DNA of 64,000 nt, taken from Clostridium sp. AM34-11AC. Its GTDB lineage: Bacteria; Bacillota; Clostridia; Lachnospirales; Lachnospiraceae. Under the pieces are notes generated by a model. The model was not told where the DNA came from and made no database searches. It saw nothing but the letters and a program-made list of their open reading frames with translations. The DNA is taken from positions 310,001 to 374,000 of the forward strand of contig NZ_QWGL01000001.1 in assembly GCF_003435375.1 (NCBI RefSeq). Direction: 5' to 3'. The position numbers and the translations under genes were made by a program. This document shows, piece after piece, positions 34,585 through 43,966 of the stretch (the first letter of the stretch is position 1; each line of letters opens with the position of its first letter).

Positions 34585-34728
34585 GTTACAGTACACGGGC
34601 ACTCCATGCCCGCGCACTGTAATAGGATTTTGCCGATGCTTCGCATTCCGAATCGGCAAAATCCGCAGTCATAACGGTATCATACGGAATTGTCAGTTCA
34701 GAAAATTCCTCCCTATGAAAAGTAACTA
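34585..34728. repeat. Dispersed hairpin repeat, family A, copy 2 (144 bp)
   Basis: Second copy of the element at 16382-16525, same orientation, same three palindromes with compensating and tolerated changes. Its right end supplies the TAG stop of tyrS, i.e. it abuts the gene directly. Confidence 0.9.
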
Positions 34729-35949
34729 TTTAACTACAACGCGTCTGAAGTTCTTCTTACCGCGCTTTACAACGATTCCTTCACCGGAAAGCTGCTCTTT
34801 CGTGTATACAGACTTAATATCCTTCACGATCTCACCGTCTACGGAAACGCCGCCCTGTTCTACGTTTCTTCTCGCCTCAGAACGTGACGCGCAGAGGCCG
34901 GATTTCTGTACGATGGAAAGGAGGTCGATCGAACCATCAGAAAGATCTGCGTCGGAAAGTTCTGCTGTCGGCATTTCTGCCGCAGCGCCGCCTGCGAATA
35001 ATGCACGTGCGCTCTCCTGTGCTTTCTTTGCTTCCTCCTCGCCGTGAACAAGGCTTGTAAGCTCGTATGCAAGGATCTCCTTCGCCTGATTTAACTGGCT
35101 GCCTTCCCATTTGTCCATCTCATCGATCTGCTCAAGCGGAAGGAATGTGAGCATGCGCAGGCACTTTAATACATCTGCGTCGCCGACGTTTCTCCAGTAC
35201 TGGTAGAACTCAAACGGAGTTGTCTTATTCGGATCAAGCCATACAGCGCCGGACTGGGTCTTACCCATCTTCTTGCCCTCAGAGTTTAAGAGCAGTGTGA
35301 TCGTCATTGCATGAGCGTCCTTGCCGAGTTTTCTTCTGATCAGCTCTGTACCGCCGAGCATGTTGCTCCACTGGTCATCGCCGCCGAACTGCATGTTGCA
35401 GCCGTATCTCTGGAACAGCTCGTAGAAGTCGTAGCTCTGCATTAACATGTAGTTGAACTCTAAGAAGCTTAAGCCCTTCTCCATTCTCTGCTTGTAGCAC
35501 TCCGCGCGGAGCATGTTGTTGACGGAAAAGTGCGGTCCGATCTCTCTTAAGAAATCAATGTAATTTAAGTTCATGAGCCACTCAGCGTTGTTTACCATCA
35601 TGGCTTTTCCTTCGGAGAAGTCGATGAAACGGCTCATCTGCTTCTTAAAGCAGTCACAGTTGTGCTGAATTGTCTCAACCGTCATCATAGTTCTCATATC
35701 GGTACGTCCGGACGGATCTCCGACCATTCCGGTGCCGCCGCCGATCAGCGCGATCGGCTTGTTTCCAGCCATCTGCAAACGTTTCATTAAGCAGAGTGCC
35801 ATGAAATGTCCCACATGAAGGCTGTCCGCAGTCGGGTCAAAGCCGATGTAGAATACGGCTTTTCCTTCATTGACCATTTTGCGGATCTCTTCTTCGTTTG
35901 TGACCTGCGCGATCAAGCCGCGGGCCTGTAACTCTTCGTAAACTCCCAT
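34726..35949 (-). CDS. tyrS: Tyrosyl-tRNA synthetase
   Basis: 407 residues. Class-I signatures [13 protein letters not shown] (HIGH, near residue 42) and [12 protein letters not shown] (KMSKS, near 228). The tyrosine pocket shows [15 protein letters not shown] and [11 protein letters not shown]. The C-terminal S4 RNA-binding domain covers about residues 345-405 ([20 protein letters not shown]). Controlled by the upstream T-box. The stop codon lies in the family-A repeat. Confidence 0.98.
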   Translation of the reverse strand: MGVYEELQARGLIAQVTNEEEIRKMVNEGKAVFYIGFDPTADSLHVGHFMALCLMKRLQMAGNKPIALIGGGTGMVGDPSGRTDMRTMMTVETIQHNCDCFKKQMSRFIDFSEGKAMMVNNAEWLMNLNYIDFLREIGPHFSVNNMLRAECYKQRMEKGLSFLEFNYMLMQSYDFYELFQRYGCNMQFGGDDQWSNMLGGTELIRRKLGKDAHAMTITLLLNSEGKKMGKTQSGAVWLDPNKTTPFEFYQYWRNVGDADVLKCLRMLTFLPLEQIDEMDKWEGSQLNQAKEILAYELTSLVHGEEEAKKAQESARALFAGGAAAEMPTAELSDADLSDGSIDLLSIVQKSGLCASRSEARRNVEQGGVSVDGEIVKDIKSVYTKEQLSGEGIVVKRGKKNFRRVVVK

Positions 35950-36117
35950 TTTGTCTACTCCTTTTCTGTAATTTTCTGCGGATATTCGTTTCTTCCGCCT
36001 GTGTTGGTCTTTATATGAAGACCTGCTATCCGGACGAAGCGTTCTTTCTCCTGCTGCCTGACTCTTTCAGTCTCAGTCCAGTCCGGCAACTCCGGCACTG
36101 AACATTCTCCTTGCAGG

Positions 36118-36450
36118 TACAAAAAAGCCCCGTCCCTTGTTTCCCAAAAGGACGAGGCATACGCTCGTGTTACCACCTGATGTTCCCGAAACGCTCACAC
36201 GCTCCGGCTCATGGAGTCCTCATCATAAAAGACCCCGGCATTTCTAACGGGTACCAGTTCCGTCACAGCCTACTCACATTCTCCGGATATCTCCGTTCAC
36301 GCTTTCGGTGTGCAGCTCCGGGATGTATTCAGAAAAAGAAGTCCGCGCGCCTCTCATCCACCGGCAGCTTTCTGTGCGGAGCAGGTCATTTTCCTACTTG
36401 TTCCCTTCATCGCTTTTCCATTATATACCGCATGCTTTAACGCGGCTATA
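36118..36450 (-). promoter_or_regulatory. T-box riboswitch (tyrosine) of tyrS
   Basis: About 330 nt of minus-strand leader. Stem I has AGTAGG on its 5' side and GAATACATCC on its 3' side, giving specifier codon UAC (Tyr). The antiterminator carries the T-box AGGTGGTAACACGAGCG (about 36181-36165), followed by terminator GCCTCGTCC/GGGACGGGGC and TTTTTT (to 36121). Uncharged tRNA-Tyr would pair with UGGU and allow readthrough. Confidence 0.93.
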
Positions 36451-36456
36451 TGGGTC

Positions 36457-36485
36457 ATTATATGGAGATTCCAAAGCTTTGTCAA
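36457..36485 (-). promoter_or_regulatory. Sigma-A promoter of the tyrS T-box leader
   Basis: Perfect TTGACA (36485-36480), 17-bp spacer, perfect TATAAT (36462-36457) on the minus strand. Confidence 0.92.
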
Positions 36486-36548
36486 GAGCGGAAGCCCAGA
36501 AATTCGTTAACTTCATATCCTTTCCTGCAATTTCCCCCTGATTTTTTC

Positions 36549-36630
36549 TGGACAAATAACAGGAATGTGATAGAATAGAAAAAATGCCTGAAACCGGGAA
36601 CGTCCGGCGCAGGCGCAAGTACTAAAAAAC
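36549..36630 (+). promoter_or_regulatory. uraA promoter and leader hairpin
   Basis: TGGACA (36549-36554), 16-bp spacer, TAGAAT (36571-36576), then a leader hairpin GCCTG-AAA-CCGG...CCGG-CG-CAGGC. No PyrR loop consensus is recognisable. Confidence 0.55.
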
Positions 36631-36654
36631 CAATTATTCTCAAGGAGGTCCCGT

Positions 36655-37908
36655 ATGGAAAGCCATAAGATCATTCAGGTGGACGAAAAGGTTCCCTTTA
36701 ACCTTCTGATCCCCCTGAGCATCCAGCACATGTTCGCCATGTTCGGCGCATCCGTTCTCGTTCCGTTCTTATTCGGAATCAATCCCGCGATCGTTCTTTT
36801 CATGAACGGTGTCGGAACTCTCATGTTTATCTTTATCACAAAGGGAAAAGCTCCCGCCTATCTCGGTTCCAGTTTCGCATTTCTCGCCCCGGCCGGCATC
36901 GTGATCGCAAAATTCGGTTATGAATATGCCCTCGGCGGATTCGTTGCCGTCGGTTTCGTCGGATGTATCCTCGCATTCATCATTTATAAGATCGGATATA
37001 AATGGATCGACGTCGTTCTCCCGCCTGCTGCCATGGGGCCGGTCGTAGCCCTGATCGGATTGGAGCTCTCTTCCAGCGCGGCAAGCAATGCGGGACTCTT
37101 GGACGAGACCATTGATCCGAAGAATCTGATCGTGTTCCTCGTAACACTTGGCTTTGCCGTTTTCGGTTCTGTCCTGTTCCGGGGATTTTTATCTGTTATC
37201 CCGATCCTGATCGCCGTGATTGCCGGATATGTCGCTGCCGTTGCATGTGGGAGCGTTGATTTCTCTGCGGTTGCCGCTGCCCCGATCTTTGCGATCCCGA
37301 ACTTCACCGCTCCAAAATTTAATATGGAAGCGATCATGATCATCATGCCGGTCATCCTGGTCATCACCTCCGAGCATATCGGTCATCAAGTTGTAACAAG
37401 TAAGATCGTCGGCCGCGACCTCTTAAAGGATCCGGGACTTCACCGCAGCATCTTCGGTGACAACTTCTCCACCATGGTCTCCGGACTCATCGGTTCCGTA
37501 CCGACGACCACCTACGGTGAGAACATCGGCGTTATGGCTGTCACAAAGGTTTACAGTGTTCAGGTCATCGCCGGAGCAGCCGTGATCTCCATCATCTGCT
37601 CCTTTATCGGGAAATTATCGACCCTGATCCAGACGATCCCGGGACCGGTCATCGGCGGAATCTCCTTCCTGCTCTACGGTATGATCGGAACCTCCGGTCT
37701 CCGTATTCTGGTCGACTCCAAGGTCGACTACGGCAAAAACAGAAACCAGGCCCTGACTGCCGTGATCTTTGTAACCGGCCTCTCCGGGATCAAGGTGAAT
37801 TTCGGCAATGTGCAGCTCACAGGTATGGTCCTTGCATGTGTTGTCGGCATGATCTTAAGCCTGATTTTCTATATTTTTGATAAGATGAAGTTTACAAATG
37901 ATCAGTAA
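36655..37908 (+). CDS. uraA: Uracil permease (NCS2/uracil-xanthine family)
   Basis: 417 residues, about twelve to fourteen helices. NCS2 features: LSIQHMFAMFGASVLVPFLF at residues 22-41, AYLGSSFAFLAPAG near 75, the substrate-site Glu in VITSEHIGHQVV near 240, and VPTTTYGENIGVMAVTKVYS near 285. Imports uracil with protons. SD AAGGAGG. Monocistronic, ended by a strong terminator. Confidence 0.95.
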   Translation: MESHKIIQVDEKVPFNLLIPLSIQHMFAMFGASVLVPFLFGINPAIVLFMNGVGTLMFIFITKGKAPAYLGSSFAFLAPAGIVIAKFGYEYALGGFVAVGFVGCILAFIIYKIGYKWIDVVLPPAAMGPVVALIGLELSSSAASNAGLLDETIDPKNLIVFLVTLGFAVFGSVLFRGFLSVIPILIAVIAGYVAAVACGSVDFSAVAAAPIFAIPNFTAPKFNMEAIMIIMPVILVITSEHIGHQVVTSKIVGRDLLKDPGLHRSIFGDNFSTMVSGLIGSVPTTTYGENIGVMAVTKVYSVQVIAGAAVISIICSFIGKLSTLIQTIPGPVIGGISFLLYGMIGTSGLRILVDSKVDYGKNRNQALTAVIFVTGLSGIKVNFGNVQLTGMVLACVVGMILSLIFYIFDKMKFTNDQ

Positions 37909-37940
37909 GTTTTTTTGAAAACAAATCCTTTTTGTAATGT

Positions 37941-37983
37941 AAAAACGCCCTGGGCTTCAAAATGAAAGCTCAGAGCGTTTTTT
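37941..37983. terminator. Terminator of uraA
   Basis: AAAACGC-CTG-GCTT...AAGC-CAG-GCGTTTTTT; A-run on the other side may also serve the leftward lyase gene. Confidence 0.85.
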
Positions 37984-38001
37984 GATATGGTCGAAATGAC
38001 T

Positions 38002-38910
38002 TTAATATTTACACGGGGTTTCCTGTTCAATATGGATATGATGTCCGCTATAATTTCCAGGAATATGATCCACCTGATATTTCGCCGCTGCCAGTATCCT
38101 TGAGAAATTGACACCGGTCTCATATCCCATCTCGTTTAACATCCAGATCATATCCTCTGTAGACAGATTTCCGGATGCACCCGGAGCGAACGGACAGCCG
38201 CCTAAGCCGCCAAGTGCAGACTGAACATTTGTGATCCCGCACTCGATCGCTGCCATGGTATTGACCATTCCAAGTCCGCGGGTATCGTGGAAATGTACCT
38301 GTATATTTAAGGTCGGATATGCAGCCTTTAAAGCATTGATCACAGCCTTGACCTGTGCAGGATCTGCGATTCCGATCGTATCACACAGGCAGCAGGTCGT
38401 CATGCCGGCATCTTCGTAATCCTTCAGGAATTTTACAACTGCCTCCGGATCATCATATTTTCCTTCGAACGGGCAGCCAAATGTTGTTGCAAGATCCACT
38501 ACAACATCCAGATCCGGGTAAGCGGTACGGATCTCTTTATAAGCCTCTAATGACTGCTCATGGGTACGGTTGATGTTCGCTTTGTTATGGCTCTTGCTCA
38601 GGGATACGACATAGCAGACCTTTCTTAACCCAAGCTCATAAGCATTCTGTGCACCGCGCAGATTCGGTACAAGGGCAAGCAGATCCAAATCCGGATATTT
38701 TTTCAGCACAGCCTCTGTAACTGTCTTTGCATCTGCAAGCTGCGGGATCGCCTTTGGGCTTACAAACGATGTATATTCTATATGTTTAACACCGGCAGCC
38801 ACCATTTTATCAATGACTTCCAGTTTTAATTCTGTGGCAATCGGCGGTGCGCATTTCACACTTTGAAATCCATCGCGCGGACCAACTTCGATCACTTCAA
38901 TTTTGCTCAT
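38002..38910 (-). CDS. Hydroxymethylglutaryl-CoA lyase-family enzyme
   Basis: 302 residues, DRE-TIM metallolyase fold. VGPRDGFQSVKCAPPIATEL at the N-terminus, CDTIGIADP near residue 180, metal ligands in QVHFHDTRGLGMVN near 207, and GGLGGCPFAPGASGNLSTED near 238, the loop with the catalytic Cys. Splits HMG-CoA to acetyl-CoA and acetoacetate, or a related tertiary-alcohol CoA ester such as citramalyl-CoA. Last gene of the sigma-54-dependent operon with a CoA-transferase and a MatC carrier. Confidence 0.9.
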   Translation of the reverse strand: MSKIEVIEVGPRDGFQSVKCAPPIATELKLEVIDKMVAAGVKHIEYTSFVSPKAIPQLADAKTVTEAVLKKYPDLDLLALVPNLRGAQNAYELGLRKVCYVVSLSKSHNKANINRTHEQSLEAYKEIRTAYPDLDVVVDLATTFGCPFEGKYDDPEAVVKFLKDYEDAGMTTCCLCDTIGIADPAQVKAVINALKAAYPTLNIQVHFHDTRGLGMVNTMAAIECGITNVQSALGGLGGCPFAPGASGNLSTEDMIWMLNEMGYETGVNFSRILAAAKYQVDHIPGNYSGHHIHIEQETPCKY

Positions 38911-38949
38911 AGTTCAAATCCTCTCTTTCTGTAATCTCTCACGCTGCCT

Positions 38950-40143
38950 TTAGATCGTGCCATTTGCCTTCAGCTCATTCAGCTTCGCAGCATCAAGTCC
39001 AAGGAATTCGCCGTAGATCTTCTCATTGTCCTCTCCAAGCAGCGGCGCAGCCTTACGCGGATATGCCTTTGTTCTTGTCAGATGCTGAGGAACTGCAGTG
39101 ATCTGTAATTTGCCGATTCCTGGCTGGTCGATCTCCGGGAACATCTCTCGTGCTCCGGCAATCTGAGGATCCTTTACCAGACGGTCAATGGTGTTGACCG
39201 GGCATGCCGGGCAGCCCGCATCATTCAGTAATCGATCGATCTCATCAATGGTATAATTCTTTGTCCATGCACAGATGATCTCACGCATCGCTGCATGGTT
39301 CTGAACACGGTCCTTGATCTCGGTAAAACGCGGATCTGTCTTAAGCTCCGGCTGCTTCATGACATCGCAGAGCAGTCCGTACAGCTTATTATTTCCTGCC
39401 GCAATTACGACATCTCCATCCTTTGCCGGGAATACATCGTACGGATAGGTGGATTCATAACGGTTACCGATTCTCTGCGGAATGCGGCCTGTAGCCTGAT
39501 AGATCATGGTGATATTTTCCATTGCCGATGCAACAGAATCGACCAGTGCCACATCAACCTTCTCTCCAAGTCCTGTCTTCTGCTTATTGACCAATGCCGC
39601 TAAAATACCGATCGTCATATTTAATCCGCCAAGCACATCACCCATCGGAGTTCCGACACGGGTCGCCGGACCATCCGGCCATCCGGTCGTGCTCATCAGA
39701 CCGCCCATTGCCTGACCTACGATATCATAGCCTGCACGCTTGCTGTAAGGGCCTGTATGACCGAATCCGGAAACGGCTCCGTAAATGATGCCCGGATTTA
39801 TTTCTTTCAGGACATCATATCCAAGACCCAGCTTCTCCATCGTACCCGGACGATAGTTTTCAATTACAATATCAGCCTTCTTTACTAATTCCTTGAAAAT
39901 TTCTTTTCCTTCCGGATCCTTGAGGTTCAGGGTGCAGCCCAGCTTGCTGCGGTTGAAGTTTGCATAGTAAACACTGTTATTATTAATGAACGGCCCCATT
40001 TTACGGGTATCATCGCCGCCCTTTGGATTTTCCAGCTTAATCACAGTTGCTCCCATGTCTGCCAGCATCATGCCACTGTAAGGACCGGCTAAAACACGGG
40101 TCAGGTCAAGAACAATTACGCCATCTAAAAGATCTTTACTCAT
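38950..40143 (-). CDS. CaiB/BaiF (class III) CoA-transferase
   Basis: 397 residues from the ATG at 40143 (SD AGGACGAGG). N-terminal LLDGVIVLDLTRVLAGPYSG, LGMMLADMGA-type MLADMGATVIKLENP, YYANFNRSKLGCTLNLKD, and the catalytic Asp region RVGTPMGDVLGGLNM near residue 170. Forms the CoA ester of an imported carboxylic acid using an acyl-CoA donor, the step needed before the neighbouring lyase. The donor is unknown. Confidence 0.92.
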   Translation of the reverse strand: MSKDLLDGVIVLDLTRVLAGPYSGMMLADMGATVIKLENPKGGDDTRKMGPFINNNSVYYANFNRSKLGCTLNLKDPEGKEIFKELVKKADIVIENYRPGTMEKLGLGYDVLKEINPGIIYGAVSGFGHTGPYSKRAGYDIVGQAMGGLMSTTGWPDGPATRVGTPMGDVLGGLNMTIGILAALVNKQKTGLGEKVDVALVDSVASAMENITMIYQATGRIPQRIGNRYESTYPYDVFPAKDGDVVIAAGNNKLYGLLCDVMKQPELKTDPRFTEIKDRVQNHAAMREIICAWTKNYTIDEIDRLLNDAGCPACPVNTIDRLVKDPQIAGAREMFPEIDQPGIGKLQITAVPQHLTRTKAYPRKAAPLLGEDNEKIYGEFLGLDAAKLNELKANGTI

Positions 40144-40215
40144 AAAGTACACCTCGTCCTTCTGTAGATTCTCTCTATTGTCATATATTTACGGGTTCAA
40201 ATTTTTTCTGCTGCC

Positions 40216-41469
40216 TTATAAAATGTTATATACTCCAAGCAGTCCGGCAAGAACGGTCAGAAACAGAAGTAATCCGGATAAACCAAACATCTGAATGAAA
40301 AGCTTATTCTCTTTTTCTTTTGTGAAATCCGGATCGGTTGCGTTCGCTGCCATGATCAGGCTTCCTCCGGTAGATGCTGGGCTGAAACCTGCAAACGAAG
40401 CAGTCAGGCACATAATTGTAATAAGTCCATCCGGTTTGACACCAACCTGTGCTGCGATCGATCCAACGGTCGGCACCATGGTCGGCCACACAACACCAAT
40501 AGCTGAACTAAACCAGGAAAGGATTCCTGCTGACAATCCCTGGATCGCTACTGCTGTCTTCGGTGTCATGATCGATGCCAGACCGTTGGACATCAGATCA
40601 ACACCGCCAACATCGGAAACAATGTTCATCAGCATTCCGATACCGGTAACCATCAATAATGTGGACCACGGAACTCCTTTTATTACAACCTTTTCATCCG
40701 CCACATTCGCAAGCAACAGGACAACTGCCACTGCAAATGAGATCAGACCGACATTCCGTTTGAAAAATGCACTGGCAACAATCATAGCTACAAAACCGGC
40801 TAATGTGAGGATCTGTTTCTGAGTAAAACCAGAGAGGATCTCTTTTTCCTTGCTCTGCGGTTCTTTGATCTGAAAGCCTTTAAAAACCAGGAAAATAATG
40901 ACGGATAAAATGATCGTGGTTACTGTGGCGTAAATCAATGTGTGCTCCTGATATCCTGTAATTCCCTGTTCGCTGGCAAGATTATAGATCAGAACGCTTT
41001 CCGGCGTGATCGGTGAAAATCGTCCTGCCATAGATCCGATCTGACCGATCGCTGCCAGCATCACCGAATTGTAACCGGTGCTTTTTCCGAGCGGCAGGCT
41101 CAATGCCGCTGCAATTCCAAGTGCCGGAACACAGCCAGGACCGATCGCTGCGACGATATATCCGATCAGGTACATAATGATTGGAGCAAAGAGTACGTGA
41201 CCACCGGTCAGGCGCAGGAATTTTTTTGCTGCCAGCTCCAACGTACCGTTATTGGTCGCGATGGTACAGAGTAAAGAAACTCCCAGCAGCATGATAAAGG
41301 TACTGGAACTGAATCCCTTGATGATCGCAGAATCAGAATAACCGGCAACTGAACCAAAGATAGCTGCTGCAAGAATCGCAATCAATCCTACGTTTTTCTT
41401 TAATACGAAACCAATTGCGATACACGCGATCAAAATGATCAGCGATATGAGTGCAATACTATTACTCAT
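40216..41469 (-). CDS. MatC-like dicarboxylate/organic-acid carrier
   Basis: 417 residues, about twelve helices, ion-transporter (IT) superfamily. The start resembles the MatC N-terminal domain (IGFVLKKNVGLIAILAAAIF, IIKGFSSSTFIMLLGVSLL), and an inverted repeat of the same theme recurs (FFKRNVGLISFAVAVVLLLA, VIKGVPWSTLLMVTGIGML). Probably imports the acid activated by the CoA-transferase. SD AGGAGG; a perfect sigma-54 promoter lies about 100 bp upstream. Confidence 0.85.
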   Translation of the reverse strand: MSNSIALISLIILIACIAIGFVLKKNVGLIAILAAAIFGSVAGYSDSAIIKGFSSSTFIMLLGVSLLCTIATNNGTLELAAKKFLRLTGGHVLFAPIIMYLIGYIVAAIGPGCVPALGIAAALSLPLGKSTGYNSVMLAAIGQIGSMAGRFSPITPESVLIYNLASEQGITGYQEHTLIYATVTTIILSVIIFLVFKGFQIKEPQSKEKEILSGFTQKQILTLAGFVAMIVASAFFKRNVGLISFAVAVVLLLANVADEKVVIKGVPWSTLLMVTGIGMLMNIVSDVGGVDLMSNGLASIMTPKTAVAIQGLSAGILSWFSSAIGVVWPTMVPTVGSIAAQVGVKPDGLITIMCLTASFAGFSPASTGGSLIMAANATDPDFTKEKENKLFIQMFGLSGLLLFLTVLAGLLGVYNIL

Positions 41470-41566
41470 TTTTTATTTCCTCCTATTTCTGTTCTGTTTT
41501 ACATGGCCTTATAAAACAGGAACTTTTAAATTCTTGCTACGATCGTTCGCTTCTGCCTTACTATAC

Positions 41567-41582
41567 AGCAATCTCCGTGCCA
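41567..41582 (-). promoter_or_regulatory. Sigma-54 (-24/-12) promoter of the MatC-CoA-transferase-lyase operon
   Basis: TGGCACGGAGATTGCT on the minus strand, an exact fit to TGGCACG-N4-TTGCW. Predicted start near 41556. Confidence 0.9.
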
Positions 41583-41663
41583 ATTTTTACTTATGCAGTC
41601 AGAAAATAATTTGCATTCGTCATTTTGCCAAGTAAGGCCTGAATAAAATTATGCAAAACACAC

Positions 41664-41689
41664 AAAAAACCTCTGCAAATTTGCAGAGG
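41664..41689 (-). terminator. Terminator of the sigma-54 activator gene
   Basis: Perfect palindrome CCTCTGCAAATTTGCAGAGG followed by TTTTTT on the minus strand; it isolates the regulator transcript from the promoter downstream. Confidence 0.9.
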
Positions 41690-41765
41690 TCCTTCTATAC
41701 GCAACGCTTCTTTTTTCATTTTTTCTTTTCTGGCATTACAGATTTCTGTCGCAGCTTTTTGATAC

Positions 41766-41808
41766 AGTGTGTCTTATTTAAAACACATTGATACACTTTG
41801 AGACACTT
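41766..41808. promoter_or_regulatory. Probable enhancer (UAS) for the sigma-54 activator
   Basis: TTGATACACTT and TTGAGACACTT in direct repeat with 10-bp period (41788-41808), plus inverted AGTGTGTCTT at 41766. About 200 bp upstream of the -24/-12 promoter, normal enhancer distance. Confidence 0.5.
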
Positions 41809-41825
41809 TTGTGACATTCCATCGA

Positions 41826-43736
41826 TTATTTCAACCGGCGATACAGGGTACTGCGGCTGATTCCAAGCTCTTTTGCGGTACGGGAAGCATTTCCGCCGTT
41901 CCTCCGCAATGCGGTCAGCACAGCTTCCCGATCAATGATCGCCCCAGCTGTCTCAACCTGCTTCTCTTCAGGTAATAGGATTTCTTCTTTCTGCCATTCA
42001 TTGTAAAACGCTTGAAATACCTCCTTTTCCGGAACTCCCTGATGTAGTAATAATGACACGCGTTCTACCAGATTATTCAACTCCCGGACATTTCCCGGCC
42101 ATGGATAATCCTGACATCTCCTTAAAATATTGAAAAATGCCTGCTCCTCCTCTTTCGAACGCTCCGGCATCAATCGATCGTAAATACGACCGGCAATCTC
42201 CTGATAATCTTCCTCCCGATTCCGAAGCGGAGGAACGACAACGCTCAGAACATTCAACCGGTAATACAGATCCATTCGGAATTTTCCTGCTTCCACCAGC
42301 TGGAGCAAATTGCGGTTGGTGGCTGCAACAACACGGATATCCACAGGGATTACCGTATCGTCCCCGACACGCCGTACTTCCTTTTCCTGTAAAACACGAA
42401 GTAGCGGTGCCTGAAACTCCAATGGCAATTCTCCAATCTCATCCAGAAAGATCGTCCCGCCATGAGCCGTCTCAAACAGTCCCGCTTTTCCTCCTTTCCG
42501 TGCGCCGGTAAAGGAGCTGTCTGCATAGCCAAACAGTTCTGATTCTAACAAATTCCGGTTCAGTGCCGTACAGTTGATCGCAACAAAAGGTCCTTTACGC
42601 CTTGGACTTGCATTATGGATGCTCTGCGCAAACATCTCTTTTCCGGTTCCTGTCTCTCCGTAAAGCATGACCGTCAGGTTCGAATCCGCATACTTTTCCG
42701 ATAGACGTTTTGCTTCCACAATCGCAGGGGAATGTCCCAAAATATCCGAAAAACAATATTTGGCTATCAACCCTTTTTCATGCAGCTTAATACGGATATT
42801 CCGCTCAGCTTTCTGAAGTGTTTTGATATCCTGAAACGTCGCCACAACGCCTTTGATCTTTCCTCCCACCCGGATGGGAACTCGATTCGTAGAAACGAGC
42901 GTCCCATGAATGTTCATCATTTGTCCAATCTCTGCTTCTCCGCTTTTCAGAACACTTGTTAACTGTGTATTTGCCAGTACGTCCTCGATCAATCGACCTG
43001 CAAACGGAGGGCGGGCCGGCCGGAGCATCTGTTCTGCGATCTGATTTGTCACACTGATCCGTCCGGTTTCATCCACTGCAATGATTGCATCATGAGTATA
43101 GTCCAGAATATTCTGGTAACGTTCCAATTGGATCTGGAGCTGCTCCTGCTGTCTGGCATTCTCCTGCTGCGCGGTATAAAGCTGCATCGCGGTCTCCAAC
43201 GCATGTAAAATAGATGCGTCTGAGCTTTCCACACGGATGTAAGGCAATCCATACATTTTTGCAAAACGCTCCGATACAACGCCTCCTAACCCCCAGACAG
43301 CTCCATCAGCTATCGCCCGCTGAACTGCACTTTGGCAGCTCAGACTGTCTGAAAAGCAGTAATGTCTCATTCTGAGATTCAATAAATAGCAGATGGTACG
43401 CAGTTCATTGCTGATCTCTTCTTCAAATGAAAAGAATGCAATGAGACCCTGTTCATTTCGCAGCTGCTGGATCGCCGGAATATAGTCCGATGCTTCACTT
43501 GGAATGTTCACAACGTGGATATTCAGACTTTTACACAGGAGATCTCTCGTCCCACGTCGGCTGATAAACAGATAATCATCCTGTTCCGACAACCTCTTTG
43601 CCAGCGAAACGGCTGACTCCAGATCTGCAACCTCTACTCTGATGTTCATTCCCTGACGCGTGATCAGGGCTCTGGCACGCTTTGCCAAATTTTCAGTCGG
43701 CGATATCAGGCATATTTTTGTTTTTCTTTCTGTCAT
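41826..43736 (-). CDS. Sigma-54-dependent enhancer-binding protein, PrpR_N-PAS-AAA+-Fis
   Basis: 636 residues. Residues 1-190 form a PrpR_N-type sensor domain (KICLISPTENLAKRARALIT), 205-310 a PAS domain (NILDYTHDAIIAVDETGRIS). The AAA+ domain has Walker A GETGTGKEM (near 353), SSFTGARKGGKAGLFE, a variant of the GAFTGA sigma-54 loop, Walker B GGTIFLDEIGELP and the arginine finger region. C-terminal Fis helix-turn-helix is NASRTAKELGISRSTLYRRL. Probably activates the operon downstream on sensing its substrate acid or CoA ester. Confidence 0.94.
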   Translation of the reverse strand: MTERKTKICLISPTENLAKRARALITRQGMNIRVEVADLESAVSLAKRLSEQDDYLFISRRGTRDLLCKSLNIHVVNIPSEASDYIPAIQQLRNEQGLIAFFSFEEEISNELRTICYLLNLRMRHYCFSDSLSCQSAVQRAIADGAVWGLGGVVSERFAKMYGLPYIRVESSDASILHALETAMQLYTAQQENARQQEQLQIQLERYQNILDYTHDAIIAVDETGRISVTNQIAEQMLRPARPPFAGRLIEDVLANTQLTSVLKSGEAEIGQMMNIHGTLVSTNRVPIRVGGKIKGVVATFQDIKTLQKAERNIRIKLHEKGLIAKYCFSDILGHSPAIVEAKRLSEKYADSNLTVMLYGETGTGKEMFAQSIHNASPRRKGPFVAINCTALNRNLLESELFGYADSSFTGARKGGKAGLFETAHGGTIFLDEIGELPLEFQAPLLRVLQEKEVRRVGDDTVIPVDIRVVAATNRNLLQLVEAGKFRMDLYYRLNVLSVVVPPLRNREEDYQEIAGRIYDRLMPERSKEEEQAFFNILRRCQDYPWPGNVRELNNLVERVSLLLHQGVPEKEVFQAFYNEWQKEEILLPEEKQVETAGAIIDREAVLTALRRNGGNASRTAKELGISRSTLYRRLK

Positions 43737-43966
43737 TGTTTTCCTTTCTTAAAACTTACAATTACACGATATTATACAATATTGATCCAATGTATTTCTT
43801 TAAATAGTCATAAAGTTCAAACTAATCAAAAAACAGTGTTTTTATCATGTATTTGTTTGTTCAAAATAATCTGCGGCAATATTATACATCATCCAAATCG
43901 TATTTACAAATTAAATTTTTTGCGCTATGATATGCCATATCAAACAGAAGAAAGGATGGTTCCCAC

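Noticed and set aside
35955..36176. Short minus-strand frame between T-box and tyrS
   Set aside because: Falls inside the T-box antiterminator/terminator; not a gene.
36577..36630. PyrR attenuation site before uraA
   Set aside because: A hairpin exists but the conserved PyrR-binding loop is not recognisable.
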